From: Sphingopyxis sp. FD7
GTDB taxonomy: Bacteria; Pseudomonadota; Alphaproteobacteria; Sphingomonadales; Sphingomonadaceae
DNA length: 64,000 bases
Reading direction: 5' to 3'
NCBI RefSeq assembly: GCF_003609835.1
Contig: NZ_AP017898.1
Coordinates: 372,001 to 436,000, forward strand
The notes under the pieces are model-generated. The model was not told the origin of the DNA and did no database searches. It saw nothing but the letters and a program-made list of their open reading frames with translations. The translations under genes were made by a program, and so were the position numbers. Numbering within the stretch: the first letter of the stretch is position 1; the number at the start of each line of letters is the position of its first letter. Below, piece by piece: positions 7,801 to 16,401 of this stretch.

Positions 7801-8304
7801 CTAGTTGCCGTCGCCCGCGAGCGCGCGCGCCAGCGGCTCGTTGGTCGCCTCGATCTCGATGCGGTCTGCGAAAATCGCGCACCAGCCGCTGCCGAATTCA
7901 CCGATGCGGGGCTTGGAACAGGTCATCGCCCAATCAAAGCCTATCGGCCCCTTGGACAACGTTTCGGCGCAACATCGCTGGACGACCACGGCGATAGCAT
8001 AGGCGTCGAAATCGTCCATGCTGGCGAAACACACGATCCGCACGGCTGGGTCGTCGGGGCAGGTTTCCGCGATGAAATCGGCTCCGATGGTGGGAAATTC
8101 GGGATCGTTGAACGCCTCGCGAAACCCGCTCCACGGCACGTTCGCATCGTCCGGCGGAAAGGCTGCGAGCAGCGCCGCGCTCGGCGGATCGGGCGCGTCG
8201 TCATTCGCCAGCGCGTAGCCAGCGTTTGCGACTTCCTCGATCAGCGCGCACTCGGCGGCGGTGCAGCGAAAGGCGAAGCTGCCCTGAATCCAGATGTCAG
8301 CCAT
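7801..8304 (-). CDS. Hypothetical protein of the element backbone (DUF1281-like layout)
   Basis: The 167-residue protein MADIWIQGSFAFRC... is acidic, begins with a short strand (IWIQGSFAF) and has no signal or membrane segment. It overlaps the preceding gene by 8 bp and both start with MAD, which suggests a co-translated pair of related proteins. Such paired acidic proteins are common next to parB-like genes in these elements. I do not recognise catalytic motifs. The start is the ATG at 8304, because upstream sequence in this frame is the shadow of the partner gene. Confidence 0.6.
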   Translation of the reverse strand: MADIWIQGSFAFRCTAAECALIEEVANAGYALANDDAPDPPSAALLAAFPPDDANVPWSGFREAFNDPEFPTIGADFIAETCPDDPAVRIVCFASMDDFDAYAIAVVVQRCCAETLSKGPIGFDWAMTCSKPRIGEFGSGWCAIFADRIEIEATNEPLARALAGDGN

Positions 8305-8764
8305 TGCTCGCCTCCTCCCGTTCGGGCGTGATGACAAGCGGGGGCACCGCGAAGTCGGCCGCATCGAAATGCGCGATGATCGCCGCATAGCTGCCCAATC
8401 GCTCGGCGGTGCAGCGCCCCATGAGGATATAGTCGTCCTCGTCGGCAGCGTAGCTTTGCGGTTCGCCGCTGCCGGTGAACACGGTGCGTTCCGCACCCCA
8501 CTGGCAGGCATAGGCGCCCGACCAGCGCGCGAAGAAAAGCCCATGCGCGATGCAGAAGGCTTCGAGTCCCTCGAACCGCCCCCAGGCGACCTCGTGCGCC
8601 ATGAGCGCCAAGGGCTCGCCCTCGGGCAGATCGCCGAGCGCGAAGGGTTCGCCGTCCCATTCGGTGGACAGCCCTTCGTTCGCGATGGCCTCGGCGAAGG
8701 CGGGAAGCTGGCTGGCGGGGAGCGTCCCGCCGATGGTGATGGATGCCGAAACACGGTCGGCCAT
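8297..8764 (-). CDS. Hypothetical protein of the element backbone
   Basis: This 155-residue acidic protein (MADRVSASITIGGTLP...) contains a repeated strand/helix pattern and conserved-looking aromatic positions (ARWSGAYACQWGAERTVF, DDYILMGRCTAERLGSYAAI). No signal peptide or membrane helix is present. It sits downstream of the ParB-like gene, apparently in the same transcription unit, and overlaps its downstream partner. Function unknown; a ligand- or protein-binding role in plasmid/element maintenance is only a guess. Confidence 0.6.
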   Translation of the reverse strand: MADRVSASITIGGTLPASQLPAFAEAIANEGLSTEWDGEPFALGDLPEGEPLALMAHEVAWGRFEGLEAFCIAHGLFFARWSGAYACQWGAERTVFTGSGEPQSYAADEDDYILMGRCTAERLGSYAAIIAHFDAADFAVPPLVITPEREEASNG

Positions 8765-8874
8765 GACAAGTCTCCTGTCTGAAATCCGCGCTGCGAGGGC
8801 CGCTTGCGGCCGAGCGGCGCGGCGATTTTATGGGGGGCGGAACGGGCGGCGGGTGCGCCGCCGCCCGTCCAGTT

Positions 8875-10683
8875 TCATGCGGCTTCGCGCTCGGGCTGTT
8901 CCTGCGGCTCGGCCTTGGCAGGGGCCGGAAGCGCAATCACCGCGCCGGGGCCGGTCGGTTCCGGCTCGCGGTCGGGGCGCGCCGCGAGCACCTTGGCATG
9001 AGCCGCGACGGTGCCGACGCCGCCGCGCGCCGTATAGGCAGCGGGCGGGAACGCCATCCATTTCGGCACCCAACCCTCGACCTTGGGCCGTCCGTTCGTG
9101 CCGTCCAGATGGTCGCGGACGATGCGCTTCAAGACCTTGCCCGGTTCCTTCGCATTGGCGGCGGCGACAGGTTCGCCCGCCACCTCGGCGACGATGCGGG
9201 TCAGCACCTCCTTGTCGCGGACACACTCGAAAAAGGCGTCGTCGGCCTGCCAGTAGCGGGCCATATCGACGCCGATCTCGCCGCCCACCGCCTCGACGGC
9301 GGCGCTGCCGCTGGCGAGCGTTTCGCCCATGACGATCACCACCACGTCCATGACGGCGCGGTCGGGCACGTCGAGCAAGCGGAGGAACACGCCGACAAGT
9401 CCGAAGTCGTCGCCGTTGCCGCCGGCCACGGTCGGTTCCTCGGGCGAGAAGCCGAGAAGGTCCAATACGGCGCGGCGCTTCGTATCGAAGTCGGTTTCCG
9501 CGCGGCAGGTTTCGACGCTTTCGGCAACCAAATCGTTGCGCGCGGTCTGCGGCTCGGGCTTGATGGTCCAAAGCGGCGAACCGACGATGGCGTGCGCCAC
9601 CATCAAGCGCAGCGCGACCTTGGGGTGACGGGTCAGCGCGGCGCGCACGGCCGCGTGGCGATGCAGGTCGATATAGGTCTGCATCGTGCTCGTCACCTCG
9701 GGGCGCGGCACCTTGGGAGCGGTGTCGATCGGCTCGCCGCGTTCGAGCCGCTTGGCCTCCTTCGACGTGACATAGCCCTCGTAAAAGTCCACCTCGCCGC
9801 TCGCGCGCACGTCGATATAGACGCGCGCCCCCTTGCGCTTGGGAGCCTTCACAAACTCGTAGCGATGGAAGTATTCGCCGCGCGGGACGATCACGACATC
9901 GCTCCATCCCTCGTCGAGATAGGCTTCGCGGCGATCCTCGATGGCCGCGTCCTGCTCGCGCCAGAAGGCGTCGGCGTCGGCGAAAAAGCGATCCTCGCCG
10001 AACAGGTCGGCGATGATCGCGAGCTTGAGCCTCTCGACGTCGAACAGGGCATGTTCGACCTTGATCGACGCGCCGCCGAACAGCCAGTCCTTCAACTGAT
10101 GGCCGGTCGGGCAATAGGCGTCGGGGTCGCTGAACAGCGCCAGCCATGCCTTTTGCTGGCTCGTGCTCGCCAAGGTCAGGTGCCGGACGGTCGCCGCGTT
10201 GATCTCTTCCTTGCGGTAGAGGTCGCGGATGCGCGGCAAGAGATTGCCGAGCGCGAGGATGCGTTTGACGCCAAGCTCGGGGATGCCGAACGTCGCGGAA
10301 ATATCCGCTTCGTCGCGGCCTTCCTTGACCAGCCGGGTGAAGGTTTCCCAGCGTGTCACCTCGTCGGGCGCGAGCCGCGCGATATTCTCGATCAGCGACG
10401 CCTCGATGGCGGCGGCATCGTCGCCGTTCTCGAGAATGGCGCACGGCAAGGGGTCGGCGCTGCCGGTTTCGCCCGCGACGATCTGCGCGGCGGTGAAGCG
10501 CCGCGCGCCCGCGACGATCTCGAACGCATCGGGACCGCAATTCGGTCGCACGATCAGCGGCACGAGAACGCCGCGCGCGCGGACGGTCGGAAGGATGTCG
10601 GACACGTCCGGCGCCTTCTTCGCGTAGCGCATATTGGCCTTGCTGACGGACAGCTTGCCAAGGTCGATAAAGTCGAGTTTCAT
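8875..10683 (-). CDS. ParB/RepB/Spo0J family partition-like protein, long form
   Basis: The 602-residue protein opens with a ParB N-terminal domain: VRARGVLVPLIVRPN, then FEIVAGARRFTAAQ (the GxRR nucleotide-binding motif) and IENIARLAPDEV. A HTH region (ISATFGIPELGVKRILALGNLLPRI) follows at roughly residues 130-160. The long C-terminal part, with acidic and Pro/Ala-rich tail, is typical of the ParB-like proteins of conjugative elements. ParB proteins bind centromere-like sites and CTP; in these elements the role may be maintenance or regulation. The start is ATG 10683; upstream frame extension is noncoding. Confidence 0.85.
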   Translation of the reverse strand: MKLDFIDLGKLSVSKANMRYAKKAPDVSDILPTVRARGVLVPLIVRPNCGPDAFEIVAGARRFTAAQIVAGETGSADPLPCAILENGDDAAAIEASLIENIARLAPDEVTRWETFTRLVKEGRDEADISATFGIPELGVKRILALGNLLPRIRDLYRKEEINAATVRHLTLASTSQQKAWLALFSDPDAYCPTGHQLKDWLFGGASIKVEHALFDVERLKLAIIADLFGEDRFFADADAFWREQDAAIEDRREAYLDEGWSDVVIVPRGEYFHRYEFVKAPKRKGARVYIDVRASGEVDFYEGYVTSKEAKRLERGEPIDTAPKVPRPEVTSTMQTYIDLHRHAAVRAALTRHPKVALRLMVAHAIVGSPLWTIKPEPQTARNDLVAESVETCRAETDFDTKRRAVLDLLGFSPEEPTVAGGNGDDFGLVGVFLRLLDVPDRAVMDVVVIVMGETLASGSAAVEAVGGEIGVDMARYWQADDAFFECVRDKEVLTRIVAEVAGEPVAAANAKEPGKVLKRIVRDHLDGTNGRPKVEGWVPKWMAFPPAAYTARGGVGTVAAHAKVLAARPDREPEPTGPGAVIALPAPAKAEPQEQPEREAA

Positions 10684-10768
10684 TGGTCTGCTCCTTCTGG
10701 AGCGCCGGTCCCGTTTGTCTTGCTGGATGGGCGGGACCGGCACTCGATGCGGCGAAACGCGCCGCGCG

Positions 10769-11191
10769 TCACCCGCCTCGGGGCGGAAGCTCCTTGCCGT
10801 TGCGGCTGTCGGCCGCGCGGCGAAGTTCGGTTTCAGCGAAGATGATCGCGCCCGCCCGCCGCGCGGTCTCGGCCCATGTCGAGAGCGGGGCGAACGGTTC
10901 GAAATGCTCGTCGCGCTCGATGAACAGGCCGAAGGGCAAGCGGACGCTCGCCATTTCGGACAGGCTGAATGTGCCGAGTTCGGGAAAGCCGAACCCCAAG
11001 TCGGCAAGGCCGAACAGCGTGTCGTCATCATCGTAAAGCTCGGTCGCGAGCCATGTTGCCGCGCCCAAGGGATTGAAGAATTTGACCAGCGGAACGGGAT
11101 CGGGTTCTGGCGCGCCATCGCGCGCGGCGGCGCAGCGGGCCAAGTCGTTCGCGCGCAGCGCGAAGCGCAGTTCGGGGGTCAGCAGGATCAT
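10769..11191 (-). CDS. DUF2958 domain protein
   Basis: This 140-residue acidic protein has DUF2958 hallmarks: MILLTPELRFALRAND at the start, PVPLVKFFNPLGAATWLATEL, and DDTLFGLADLGFGFPELGTFSLSEM. The domain is common in plasmids and conjugative elements next to ardC, with unknown function. Its ATG overlaps the stop of the split ardC 3' fragment (ATGA at 11188-11191), showing it was originally the gene directly downstream of, and coupled to, the intact ardC. Confidence 0.85.
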   Translation of the reverse strand: MILLTPELRFALRANDLARCAAARDGAPEPDPVPLVKFFNPLGAATWLATELYDDDDTLFGLADLGFGFPELGTFSLSEMASVRLPFGLFIERDEHFEPFAPLSTWAETARRAGAIIFAETELRRAADSRNGKELPPRGG

Positions 11192-11460
11192 GCCGCCGCC
11201 CTCCGCTCGTCGCTTTCGCTGGCCTCGGTATGGCGCGCCATTATCCAGTCGGCGGCCTTGCTCGCCGCGCTCGCGGCGCAGAAGATGGCGCGATTGTCCT
11301 CGCGCAAGACCTCCAGCCATGATGCCAGATAATCGGCATGGCGCACGGTCGGTTCGATGCCAAGCGCGGCGCAGAGGAAGGCGCTACCCATTTCGGCGAC
11401 ATATCCTGACAGTCCAGCCCTAAATTGCACCTTCGTGATTTTCATCGAGGTGCTGGTCAT
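11188..11460 (-). pseudogene. 3' fragment of the host ardC, refused to a start codon inside the inserted element
   Basis: Residues from VAEMGSAFLCAALG to SDERRAAA are the missing C-terminus of the ArdC-like gene at 17904-18713. The first part, MTSTSMKITKVQFRAGLSGY, is encoded by the end of the inserted element (11401-11460). Its ATG overlaps the stop of the element's own ardC (ATGA, 11457-11460), so a 90-residue chimeric peptide may be translated by coupling. The join at GTCGCC matches the target repeat exactly. Whether the fragment still works, for example in trans with the N-terminal part, is unknown. Confidence 0.8.
11395..11400. repeat. Target direct repeat GGCGAC, left copy
   Basis: GGCGAC flanks the inserted element here and at 17943-17948. 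In the minus-strand reading it is GTC GCC (Val-Ala) of ardC, and keeping one copy restores the ardC frame. A 6-bp core fits strand exchange by Tn554-type tyrosine recombinases. Confidence 0.85.
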
Positions 11461-12359
11461 GCTGCCAACTCCTCGTGCTGGGGCTGCTGCGCCCACATCC
11501 AGTCGGCGGCTTGTTGGGCTTTACTGGCTGCCGTGAAGATGGCCCGGGGATCATCCTTGAGCACCTTGAGCCATGAAGAGATGTAAGCAGCATGATCCGG
11601 GCGCGGATGATGGGCGATCCCGAGGTCTGCCAGGATCAGCCCACTGAGAATTTCCACGCAGCATTCGTCGGCCGCATAGGAAGCAGAACCGAAGCGGCCG
11701 GAAAGGTCGCGATCAAGACGATGCTTTGCCCCTGTGGCATGGCCATGTTCATGCAACCAGACGCCGTAGAATGCGGCTGCGTCGCGGAAACACTCGAAGG
11801 TGGGCATATGAACCGTGTCCGTCGAGGGACGATAGAATGCCTCCGAACCGCCGAAAATGGTCTGGATGCCAAGGTTGGCGATGAACGCCTCGGCATGGGC
11901 GTGGCGATCGGCCTCTGGCAATGTCACGACCGGGGGCGGCGCAAACCCATCGACCTGAGCGACGTTGAAAACCGAAAAGGCTCGAGCGAACATCTTTTTG
12001 CGGCCGCCTTCGTCGTCCTCAAGCGCATCGCCACCGCCGGACTCGACCTGCTTCCAGAAGACAACGGTCGTCGCCCGCTCGCCCTTGCGGACCTGAGCGC
12101 CGGCCGCTGCCCACTGCCGATAGGTGCCCCACAAGCCATCGGCATAGCCACCGTTCATGGCCGCAACCCAGAGCGCGACCGTGTTGATGCCACGGTACCT
12201 TTTGCCCGAGCCCAGGTTGGACGGGCGCGCAATGCTGGTGCCGTTGTGGTGCCAGGGAGCGCGCCAATCTCCCGGACCATGTTCGATCGCGGCGATGATC
12301 TCCTCGGTTATGCGGGTGTAGACGTCGGCGCGCGCGGCCGATGCGGAAGAGCGGAACAT
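11457..12359 (-). CDS. ArdC-like antirestriction protein carried by the inserted element
   Basis: The 300-residue protein has an ArdC N-terminal ssDNA-binding domain (DVYTRITEEIIAAIEHG...GKRYRGINTVALW) and a zincin-like metallopeptidase domain with HEHGH (WLHEHGHATGAKHRL). It is full-length, with a C-terminus parallel to that of the host ArdC (SSWLKVLKDDPRAIF). ArdC proteins protect incoming single-stranded DNA from host restriction. It is the last gene in the element, after the three recombinases, and its stop overlaps the start of the host ardC fragment. It may replace the function the insertion destroys. Confidence 0.85.
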   Translation of the reverse strand: MFRSSASAARADVYTRITEEIIAAIEHGPGDWRAPWHHNGTSIARPSNLGSGKRYRGINTVALWVAAMNGGYADGLWGTYRQWAAAGAQVRKGERATTVVFWKQVESGGGDALEDDEGGRKKMFARAFSVFNVAQVDGFAPPPVVTLPEADRHAHAEAFIANLGIQTIFGGSEAFYRPSTDTVHMPTFECFRDAAAFYGVWLHEHGHATGAKHRLDRDLSGRFGSASYAADECCVEILSGLILADLGIAHHPRPDHAAYISSWLKVLKDDPRAIFTAASKAQQAADWMWAQQPQHEELAA

Positions 12360-12409
12360 GGCGGATCTCCATGATGGGCGAAGCGGGGCTCTCCCGCTCC
12401 TTCACTCCC

Positions 12410-14617
12410 TCACGTGATCCGAGCCCCCTCTTCCTCTGCCGCCGACTGCGGCGGCAACGCGCCATCGGGCGCAATCTGGGCCAGCACGGCCTCGATCCGG
12501 CGAAGATCCTGTTCAACAGCAATACGCTGCAATCCAGACAGGCGCTTCTCGCGCAGCAACGTCCGCGCCTCACCAGCGCCGCGCTCCCATGCCGGCCTGT
12601 GGCGGGCGGTGATGCAGGCGTTGGGGCAGCGGGTCGGCTCGCACAGGGCGGTGAGCGGCTGCCCGGGATCGGGGGTGGTCACACGCTTGAGGCAGAGCGC
12701 TGTCGCGGGATCGAAGAAGCAATCCGCGAGCGGACCGACATGGAAGGTGCGCGCAACGCTAGCGAGCATGACCCGCAGCCGGGACCGGTCGGCGATCATG
12801 GCGGGCAAAGGGGCCAGCCTGTCGGCCGCATCGTCGAGCGTCCGCGCGATGCGCGGTCCCGCCGGACCGCCAAGCGATGCGCCGCCCTGTCTCCGGTCGA
12901 AATAGCCCAGCAGGTCGTCGAGCTGGCCGAGCCGACGCTGCGCCTCAACCTCGGCGCGGAACCCCGATGCGCTGGTCCCGGCATAGCCCTCGAAAGCGGC
13001 AACCGAGGCGTGCTTATACTGGATCATGCCGGCGATAGTGCCGAACGGACGGTTGGCGATATGCCACGCGATGGTGCGCCGAAACTGCCGCGTCGTGATC
13101 CGCCACGGCTTGCCATCGGGTCCGGGCGGGACGACCGGCGCATCGGGGCTGCCGAAGGCGGCGTTGAGGTGGTCGCGGAAGACGTTGAGCTGACGAACTA
13201 CCTCGCTCGACAGGTGCGTCTTGGTGACGGCGCTCGGGCGCAGCACCGGCCAGAGCGTATCGCTGCCACTGGCGCGCGCTGGTCTTGCCGAGAGGCGTTC
13301 GAGCACCGCGATCGCGTCTGCGACCGGCTCGATCGTCACCCAGCTCGCCGCCTCGCCCAGGGCCGACCGGCGCTTGTAGATGGTCGATCGGATGCGATGC
13401 CGCTCGATCAAACCGTCCTCGGTGCGCACGATCGAGAGACAACCGCGCCGCATCGCCTGCACCTCGCAGTCGCGCATGCCGGTTAGATAGGCGCACAATA
13501 TATAGGCGGCGGCCTGGAGCATGCGTTCCTCGTGCGCGAGGGTCTTCGCGTCGAAGCGTGCGCGCCATGGTCGACCGCTCTCGGGATCGATCGAGATCGG
13601 TGTGTCCATGCCGCCCACTTCGACCCCCAGCTCGGCTGCCGCTGCCTCGATCAGCCTCGGCTCGCCGCCAGTCAGCATGAGATGCGCACGCGGTTCCGCC
13701 CGCACATCGATCCCGGCATGAAGATGAAGAAGGTGGGCGTTGATCGGCGGGGTCACGGTGCCAGTGTTGGGATCGACGCGCACCTTGCCGTTGTGAGCGG
13801 TGCCCCAGATCGGCAAGCCGCGCCCCTCGCGGCGGCGGCGATCGAAAAAGGCCGTGAGCCGGGTGCGGCGACGTTGCTGGCGATCAGCCTCCGAGAAGCT
13901 GGAATCGGCGACGACAAGACGATCACGCCGCGCTTCGAGCCGGTCAAGCTCGCGGCGGGCTGCGAGAATATCGTGTGCGAAGACGGTGACGTAGCGCAAT
14001 GACCAGGCGAGCAGCGCGGCGATGACGTCTTCCGGAAACCGCGGGGTGCGGTTCTCACGTACGTGCCGATAGCCTGCGACGCGCGCGGGCGTTCGCCCGG
14101 CCCAGGGCTCGAAAGCGATGCCACAGTCAGGCAGGTGCTCGCGCAAATGATAGAGATCGGTGATCACCTCAAGGAGCTGGCCGACGATGATGGGTCGCCG
14201 GGCAGGATCGTCGCGAAGATGGCGGGCATAAGCATCGACCAACGCCTGATCGATGCGGGCAAGGTCGAGCCGTCCGAGCGTCAAGCGCACGAAGGCGAAG
14301 AACCGGCGTGCCCGGTTGAACGCCTGCCGGATGCTCGCGGGCGGCAGCTTCTGGCGGTAACCGGGAAGATCGACGTTGAGGCGCGCGTAGAGATAGGCGC
14401 GCATCGCCGCCTGCACGTCGGCGTGTTCGAGCACGTCGAAATGCACGGTGACATGGCAGCGCCGGGCGTTCTCGCGGAAGACGGCGGCACCGAGATCCCA
14501 GCTCGGGTCGCCGACGCGCGACAGCTCTTCGCGGGCATGGCCCGCCTTGAGCGGCGCGGTCGCCAGCACGGGCCGATCATCGAACGCGGGTGCGCGAACA
14601 TGGGCGGGCATGGTCAT
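12410..14617 (-). CDS. Tyrosine recombinase, third of the trio
   Basis: The 735-residue protein keeps tyrosine-recombinase boxes: the first Arg in LTGMRDCEVQAM, a box-II region TTRQFRRTIAWHI, and a C-terminal YKHASVAAFEGYAG with the nucleophilic Tyr. After the catalytic domain it has a Cys-rich tail (CEPTRCPNACITARHRPAW) similar to that of the second recombinase, possibly a zinc-binding module. It starts at ATG 14617, which overlaps the stop of the second recombinase (ATGA). It is twice the usual length of a simple integrase, as in transposon-type recombinases. Confidence 0.85.
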   Translation of the reverse strand: MTMPAHVRAPAFDDRPVLATAPLKAGHAREELSRVGDPSWDLGAAVFRENARRCHVTVHFDVLEHADVQAAMRAYLYARLNVDLPGYRQKLPPASIRQAFNRARRFFAFVRLTLGRLDLARIDQALVDAYARHLRDDPARRPIIVGQLLEVITDLYHLREHLPDCGIAFEPWAGRTPARVAGYRHVRENRTPRFPEDVIAALLAWSLRYVTVFAHDILAARRELDRLEARRDRLVVADSSFSEADRQQRRRTRLTAFFDRRRREGRGLPIWGTAHNGKVRVDPNTGTVTPPINAHLLHLHAGIDVRAEPRAHLMLTGGEPRLIEAAAAELGVEVGGMDTPISIDPESGRPWRARFDAKTLAHEERMLQAAAYILCAYLTGMRDCEVQAMRRGCLSIVRTEDGLIERHRIRSTIYKRRSALGEAASWVTIEPVADAIAVLERLSARPARASGSDTLWPVLRPSAVTKTHLSSEVVRQLNVFRDHLNAAFGSPDAPVVPPGPDGKPWRITTRQFRRTIAWHIANRPFGTIAGMIQYKHASVAAFEGYAGTSASGFRAEVEAQRRLGQLDDLLGYFDRRQGGASLGGPAGPRIARTLDDAADRLAPLPAMIADRSRLRVMLASVARTFHVGPLADCFFDPATALCLKRVTTPDPGQPLTALCEPTRCPNACITARHRPAWERGAGEARTLLREKRLSGLQRIAVEQDLRRIEAVLAQIAPDGALPPQSAAEEEGARIT

Positions 14618-16401
14618 GCGCGTGCCTCCGGCGGCAGATAGAGCCGCTCGTTCTCCATCTGCCGACGCGCCGCTGCGACAACGGCATCGGAGAAGGCCGG
14701 CAGGACCTGAGTGGTGATGCGGGCGTGGACGCGACCGAACTTGGCCGCCCAGTCGCTCGCCGGCAGGCTCCGTCGCTGCTCTTCGACGAACGTGAGAAAG
14801 GCGAGGATCCCGGGGAGCTTGCGCGCGGTGATGACGGCGTTGGGGCAATCGAGGCAACCCCAGAAAGGCTGCGCGCAGGGTGATCCGGCCTCGGCGAAGG
14901 GACTGCTATGGAAACCCGCGCAGGCGGCGAGCCAGACATCCTGTTCGCCGTCGAGCAACGGACCCACCGTATCCGGCGGCATCAGCGGCGCGGCCTGTTC
15001 GGGCGCTTCGCGCAGCGCCTGCTCGGCCGCGGGCGGGAGCACGGTCGGCATCGCGGCGGCGACCGCTTCGCGAAAGGCATCGGCGATGGCCGCCTCGTGC
15101 AGGGGCCGGAGCGATGGCAGATCGGCATAGTGGCGCGCCGCGACCTCGCGGGAGTGGCCGACCGCGAAGCGGGCCAAATGCCCTTCGGTCTTGGTGTACC
15201 ACAACGCCTTGTGGGTCTTGCGAAGCCGGGAAAGTAGCAGATGGAGTGGCTTCTCGTCATCGTCGACGAGGCCGTGGCGGCGAGCCCAGGCGGGGAGTTG
15301 ATACTTGAGGTCAATAATGCCGGCACGAAGGCCGCCGACGTTGTGATAAACCCAGAGATAATCGCCGGGCAGGTGCTCGCGGGCGGCCGCGGTGACGCCG
15401 ATCAGGCGGCGGATCAGCCCACCGGGCGTTCCGCCGCCACCGTCGCGGACGCGCATGCTCTTGTGCTCGGCGCCGCGAGCGCGGCGCTTCAGATAGCGCA
15501 GCTCCACCGTGCCGGCATGGGCGTTAGTCAGACAGTCCTCGGTCAGCGTCTTCAGGCACTCGGGCTCAAGACCGGTATCGAGTGTGAGCAGCACGAGCAG
15601 CGCTGGCAGATCGCGCGCGAGCAGATGGTGCCGGCCATGCAGGTCATCGACCAGTGTGCTGATCGGCAATCCGCGCCGCAATCGCATGAAATAGAGGCTC
15701 TTCAGCGCGGGCTGGTCTGCGGCGATAAAGCCCTGCCGCGCGATGATCGCTTCGACATCGGCGCGCGCCCTGGCGATGACCGGGTCGCGCTCATCGATGC
15801 GGTCATCGGTGCCGAGACGGCGAAACATCGCGTCGATATCAACCCTTGCGGCGTCGCGCAGCGCGCGGGCGACAAACGGGCTGTAAGCATCGCGCGGGGT
15901 CGAGCGGCCCGCCGAAGTGGCCAGCGTATAGCGCAGCCGCTCATACAGGTCGGGCGCGATCCGATCGGGCCGGTCTGCCTCGATCGCGCGCAGTGTGTTG
16001 ATGACCTTGCTCACCGTTATGTGCCGGTGGATCGGGCTCATCCCACGTCGTTCGAGCGCGGATGCGAAGCCATCGATATGGGCTGCGCGCAGGTCGCTGA
16101 CGCCGGCCACCTTCGGCGCCTCATCGCCGAGCCAGGTAAAGAAGTGACGATAGACCTGAATATACTGCTTGATGACGCTGGCCGCACCGATCGCCCCCCC
16201 GAGCGCGGCCGACCGGCGTAGCGCACCGGCAAAGGCGATGGCGAGCGGGCGGGGATCGAGCGCGGTCATATCGACCAGGACCGTCCCGCCATGCCGTGCC
16301 TCGATGGCGAACTTGAGGCCAAGCACCGGATCAGGCTGCGGTCGCTCCGGCGTGATGGGCGCGAAGGAGACGGGCCGGCCCTTGCGGGGACGCTCGCTCA
16401 T
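14614..16401 (-). CDS. Tyrosine recombinase-like protein, second of the trio, box-I Arg missing
   Basis: This 595-residue protein has the recombinase fold: an SAM-like N-terminal region (ASVIKQYIQVYRHFFTWL), a box-I-like LTLDTGLEPECLKTLTEDC, box-II-like LLSRLRKTHKALW and VGHSREVAARHYADL with a Tyr. Box I has Glu where the catalytic Arg is expected (TGLR in its partners), so it may be a non-catalytic or altered subunit. The tail has a Cys cluster (SPCAQPFWGCLDCPNAVITA). Both ends overlap neighbouring recombinase genes by ATGA, which argues for fixed stoichiometry in one complex. Confidence 0.8.
   Translation of the reverse strand: MSERPRKGRPVSFAPITPERPQPDPVLGLKFAIEARHGGTVLVDMTALDPRPLAIAFAGALRRSAALGGAIGAASVIKQYIQVYRHFFTWLGDEAPKVAGVSDLRAAHIDGFASALERRGMSPIHRHITVSKVINTLRAIEADRPDRIAPDLYERLRYTLATSAGRSTPRDAYSPFVARALRDAARVDIDAMFRRLGTDDRIDERDPVIARARADVEAIIARQGFIAADQPALKSLYFMRLRRGLPISTLVDDLHGRHHLLARDLPALLVLLTLDTGLEPECLKTLTEDCLTNAHAGTVELRYLKRRARGAEHKSMRVRDGGGGTPGGLIRRLIGVTAAAREHLPGDYLWVYHNVGGLRAGIIDLKYQLPAWARRHGLVDDDEKPLHLLLSRLRKTHKALWYTKTEGHLARFAVGHSREVAARHYADLPSLRPLHEAAIADAFREAVAAAMPTVLPPAAEQALREAPEQAAPLMPPDTVGPLLDGEQDVWLAACAGFHSSPFAEAGSPCAQPFWGCLDCPNAVITARKLPGILAFLTFVEEQRRSLPASDWAAKFGRVHARITTQVLPAFSDAVVAAARRQMENERLYLPPEARA

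Noticed and set aside
8830..10845. 671-codon plus-strand open frame
   Set aside because: It is antisense to the ParB-like gene, whose domain motifs are clear; long antisense frames are common in this GC-rich sequence.
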